Shown in pieces: positions 13,361 to 13,971 of a stretch of 13,971 nucleotides of DNA (position 1 is its first letter; each line of letters starts with the position of its first letter). Source of the stretch: CAZTBB01 sp964611755 (GTDB taxonomy: Bacteria > Pseudomonadota > Alphaproteobacteria > Micavibrionales > Micavibrionaceae); contig CAZTBB010000049.1 in the NCBI GenBank assembly GCA_964611755.1, forward strand, positions 1 through 13,971. Reading direction: 5' to 3'. The notes beneath the pieces were generated by a model. It made no database searches. It was given only the letters and a program-made list of their open reading frames with translations, and was not told the DNA's origin. Made by a program: the position numbers and the translations under genes.

Positions 13361-13971
13361 TCTATAAGTGATTTTATCATATCTTTCATGAAATCAAGAC
13401 CTTCCATGCCAAAGACGATCAAAAAATAGGTGAGTAAGCAAACCCATAACGCACCAATAATGGCGCCTGCTATGACGGCAAGCCCATCCCGCATAATAAC
13501 CCCAACGGCCATGAGAGCGATTCCGAAGCTTGGCACCGTATTTGTGAGGGGAAGTGGAATGGCCACATAAAGAGCCATGATCAATCCCAAAATGCCAATG
13601 ATATGAGAGAAAATTCCGTGCGTCATAAAACCCAAGCGAGGCCGAAACAAAAACTCGATTTTTGTAATGAAAGGCAGAGCTTTGCTCTGAAAGTTCTTAA
13701 GGCTTTGGGTTTTTATTTCTTTCTTTTGCCAGGATTTCGGGAACCATATTGTATGCCGGCCCATGGCCTGTTGTGCTGTTAAAAAGATCAATGGCAAGGC
13801 AATAATCGCATTGATACCGATCGCCGGAAATGGCAAGGCAGCCGGCAATGCGAATAAGAAGAGCAGGACACCAAAACCCCGTTCATGAAAGGCTTCCAAA
13901 AGCTTTTCTAAAGACAGCGTCTCTTGTGTGAGGCCGGCCTCGAATTCCAAAAGAAGCTGTGAGAGTGAACG
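13357..13971 (-). CDS. ExoD family membrane protein (5' end outside window)
   Basis: The frame stays open to the right edge (RSLSQLLLEFEAGL...), so the true start lies outside; the TTG at 13948-13950 is not needed as a start. The visible part has about 204 residues. ERGFGVLLFLFALPAALPFP matches the N-terminal hairpin of ExoD proteins (F/G-LLLLLALP..LP.P), and the C-terminal half has several hydrophobic helices, with PLPLTNTVPSFGIALMAVG as the second family motif. ExoD of Sinorhizobium affects exopolysaccharide production and nodule invasion; the molecular role is unknown. Its stop overlaps the dsbB start by 4 bases, which suggests shared expression. Confidence 0.9.
   Translation of the reverse strand, partial: RSLSQLLLEFEAGLTQETLSLEKLLEAFHERGFGVLLFLFALPAALPFPAIGINAIIALPLIFLTAQQAMGRHTIWFPKSWQKKEIKTQSLKNFQSKALPFITKIEFLFRPRLGFMTHGIFSHIIGILGLIMALYVAIPLPLTNTVPSFGIALMAVGVIMRDGLAVIAGAIIGALWVCLLTYFLIVFGMEGLDFMKDMIKSLIE

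Overview
This window reads as chromosomal DNA of an alphaproteobacterium of moderate GC content. The pointers are a set of genes often found close together in that class: an NDUFAF5-type methyltransferase, comF, grxC, a Nit-type amidase and a UbiH-family hydroxylase with the AEAAH motif variant. An ExoD-DsbB pair and an alphaproteobacterial-type HNH protein agree with this. The genes are short, densely packed and switch strand often. I see no insertion sequence, prophage, integron, rRNA, tRNA or CRISPR array. The genus cannot be fixed from the sequence alone.

Left part (1-6.8 kb): a minus-strand pair ends at the left edge. A very large multidomain protein (N-terminal methyltransferase, two Nudix-like degenerate regions, acidic tail) is translationally coupled to an NDUFAF5-like methyltransferase that runs off the window. 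comF diverges from it and meets a UbiH-type ubiquinone hydroxylase tail to tail. grxC, a small orphan protein and a nitrilase-superfamily amidase follow. Several of these serve respiration or redox and thiol housekeeping: complex I assembly, ubiquinone synthesis, glutaredoxin and possible repair of deaminated glutathione.

Middle (6.8-10.5 kb): metC follows the amidase after 16 bases. A GNAT acetyltransferase, an XRE regulator and an FTR1/EfeU-type iron permease lie on the minus strand. Two Fur-box-like sites sit in the promoter of the permease. The XRE gene has a near-perfect 15-bp inverted repeat laid over a promoter whose predicted start falls on the ATG, which suggests a leaderless, self-repressed transcript. 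A serine carboxylesterase diverges from the iron permease.

Right part (10.5-14 kb): small and poorly known genes dominate. There is a 47-residue membrane peptide, a 372-bp intergenic stretch with a large dyad, an HNH nuclease, and a 117-residue membrane protein. Next come a bidirectional terminator, a possible 71-residue minus-strand protein, and a 41-residue peptide. The first 36 residues of the 41-residue peptide align without gaps to the start of the 117-residue protein, with a shared FGFFLF core. A translationally coupled exoD-dsbB pair closes the window. The DsbB tail is encoded antisense to the end of the 41-residue peptide.

The least described items are the 958-residue methyltransferase/Nudix-like protein, the XRE operator-promoter and the FGFFLF small membrane proteins. 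All functional statements come from motif reading; no database search was run.
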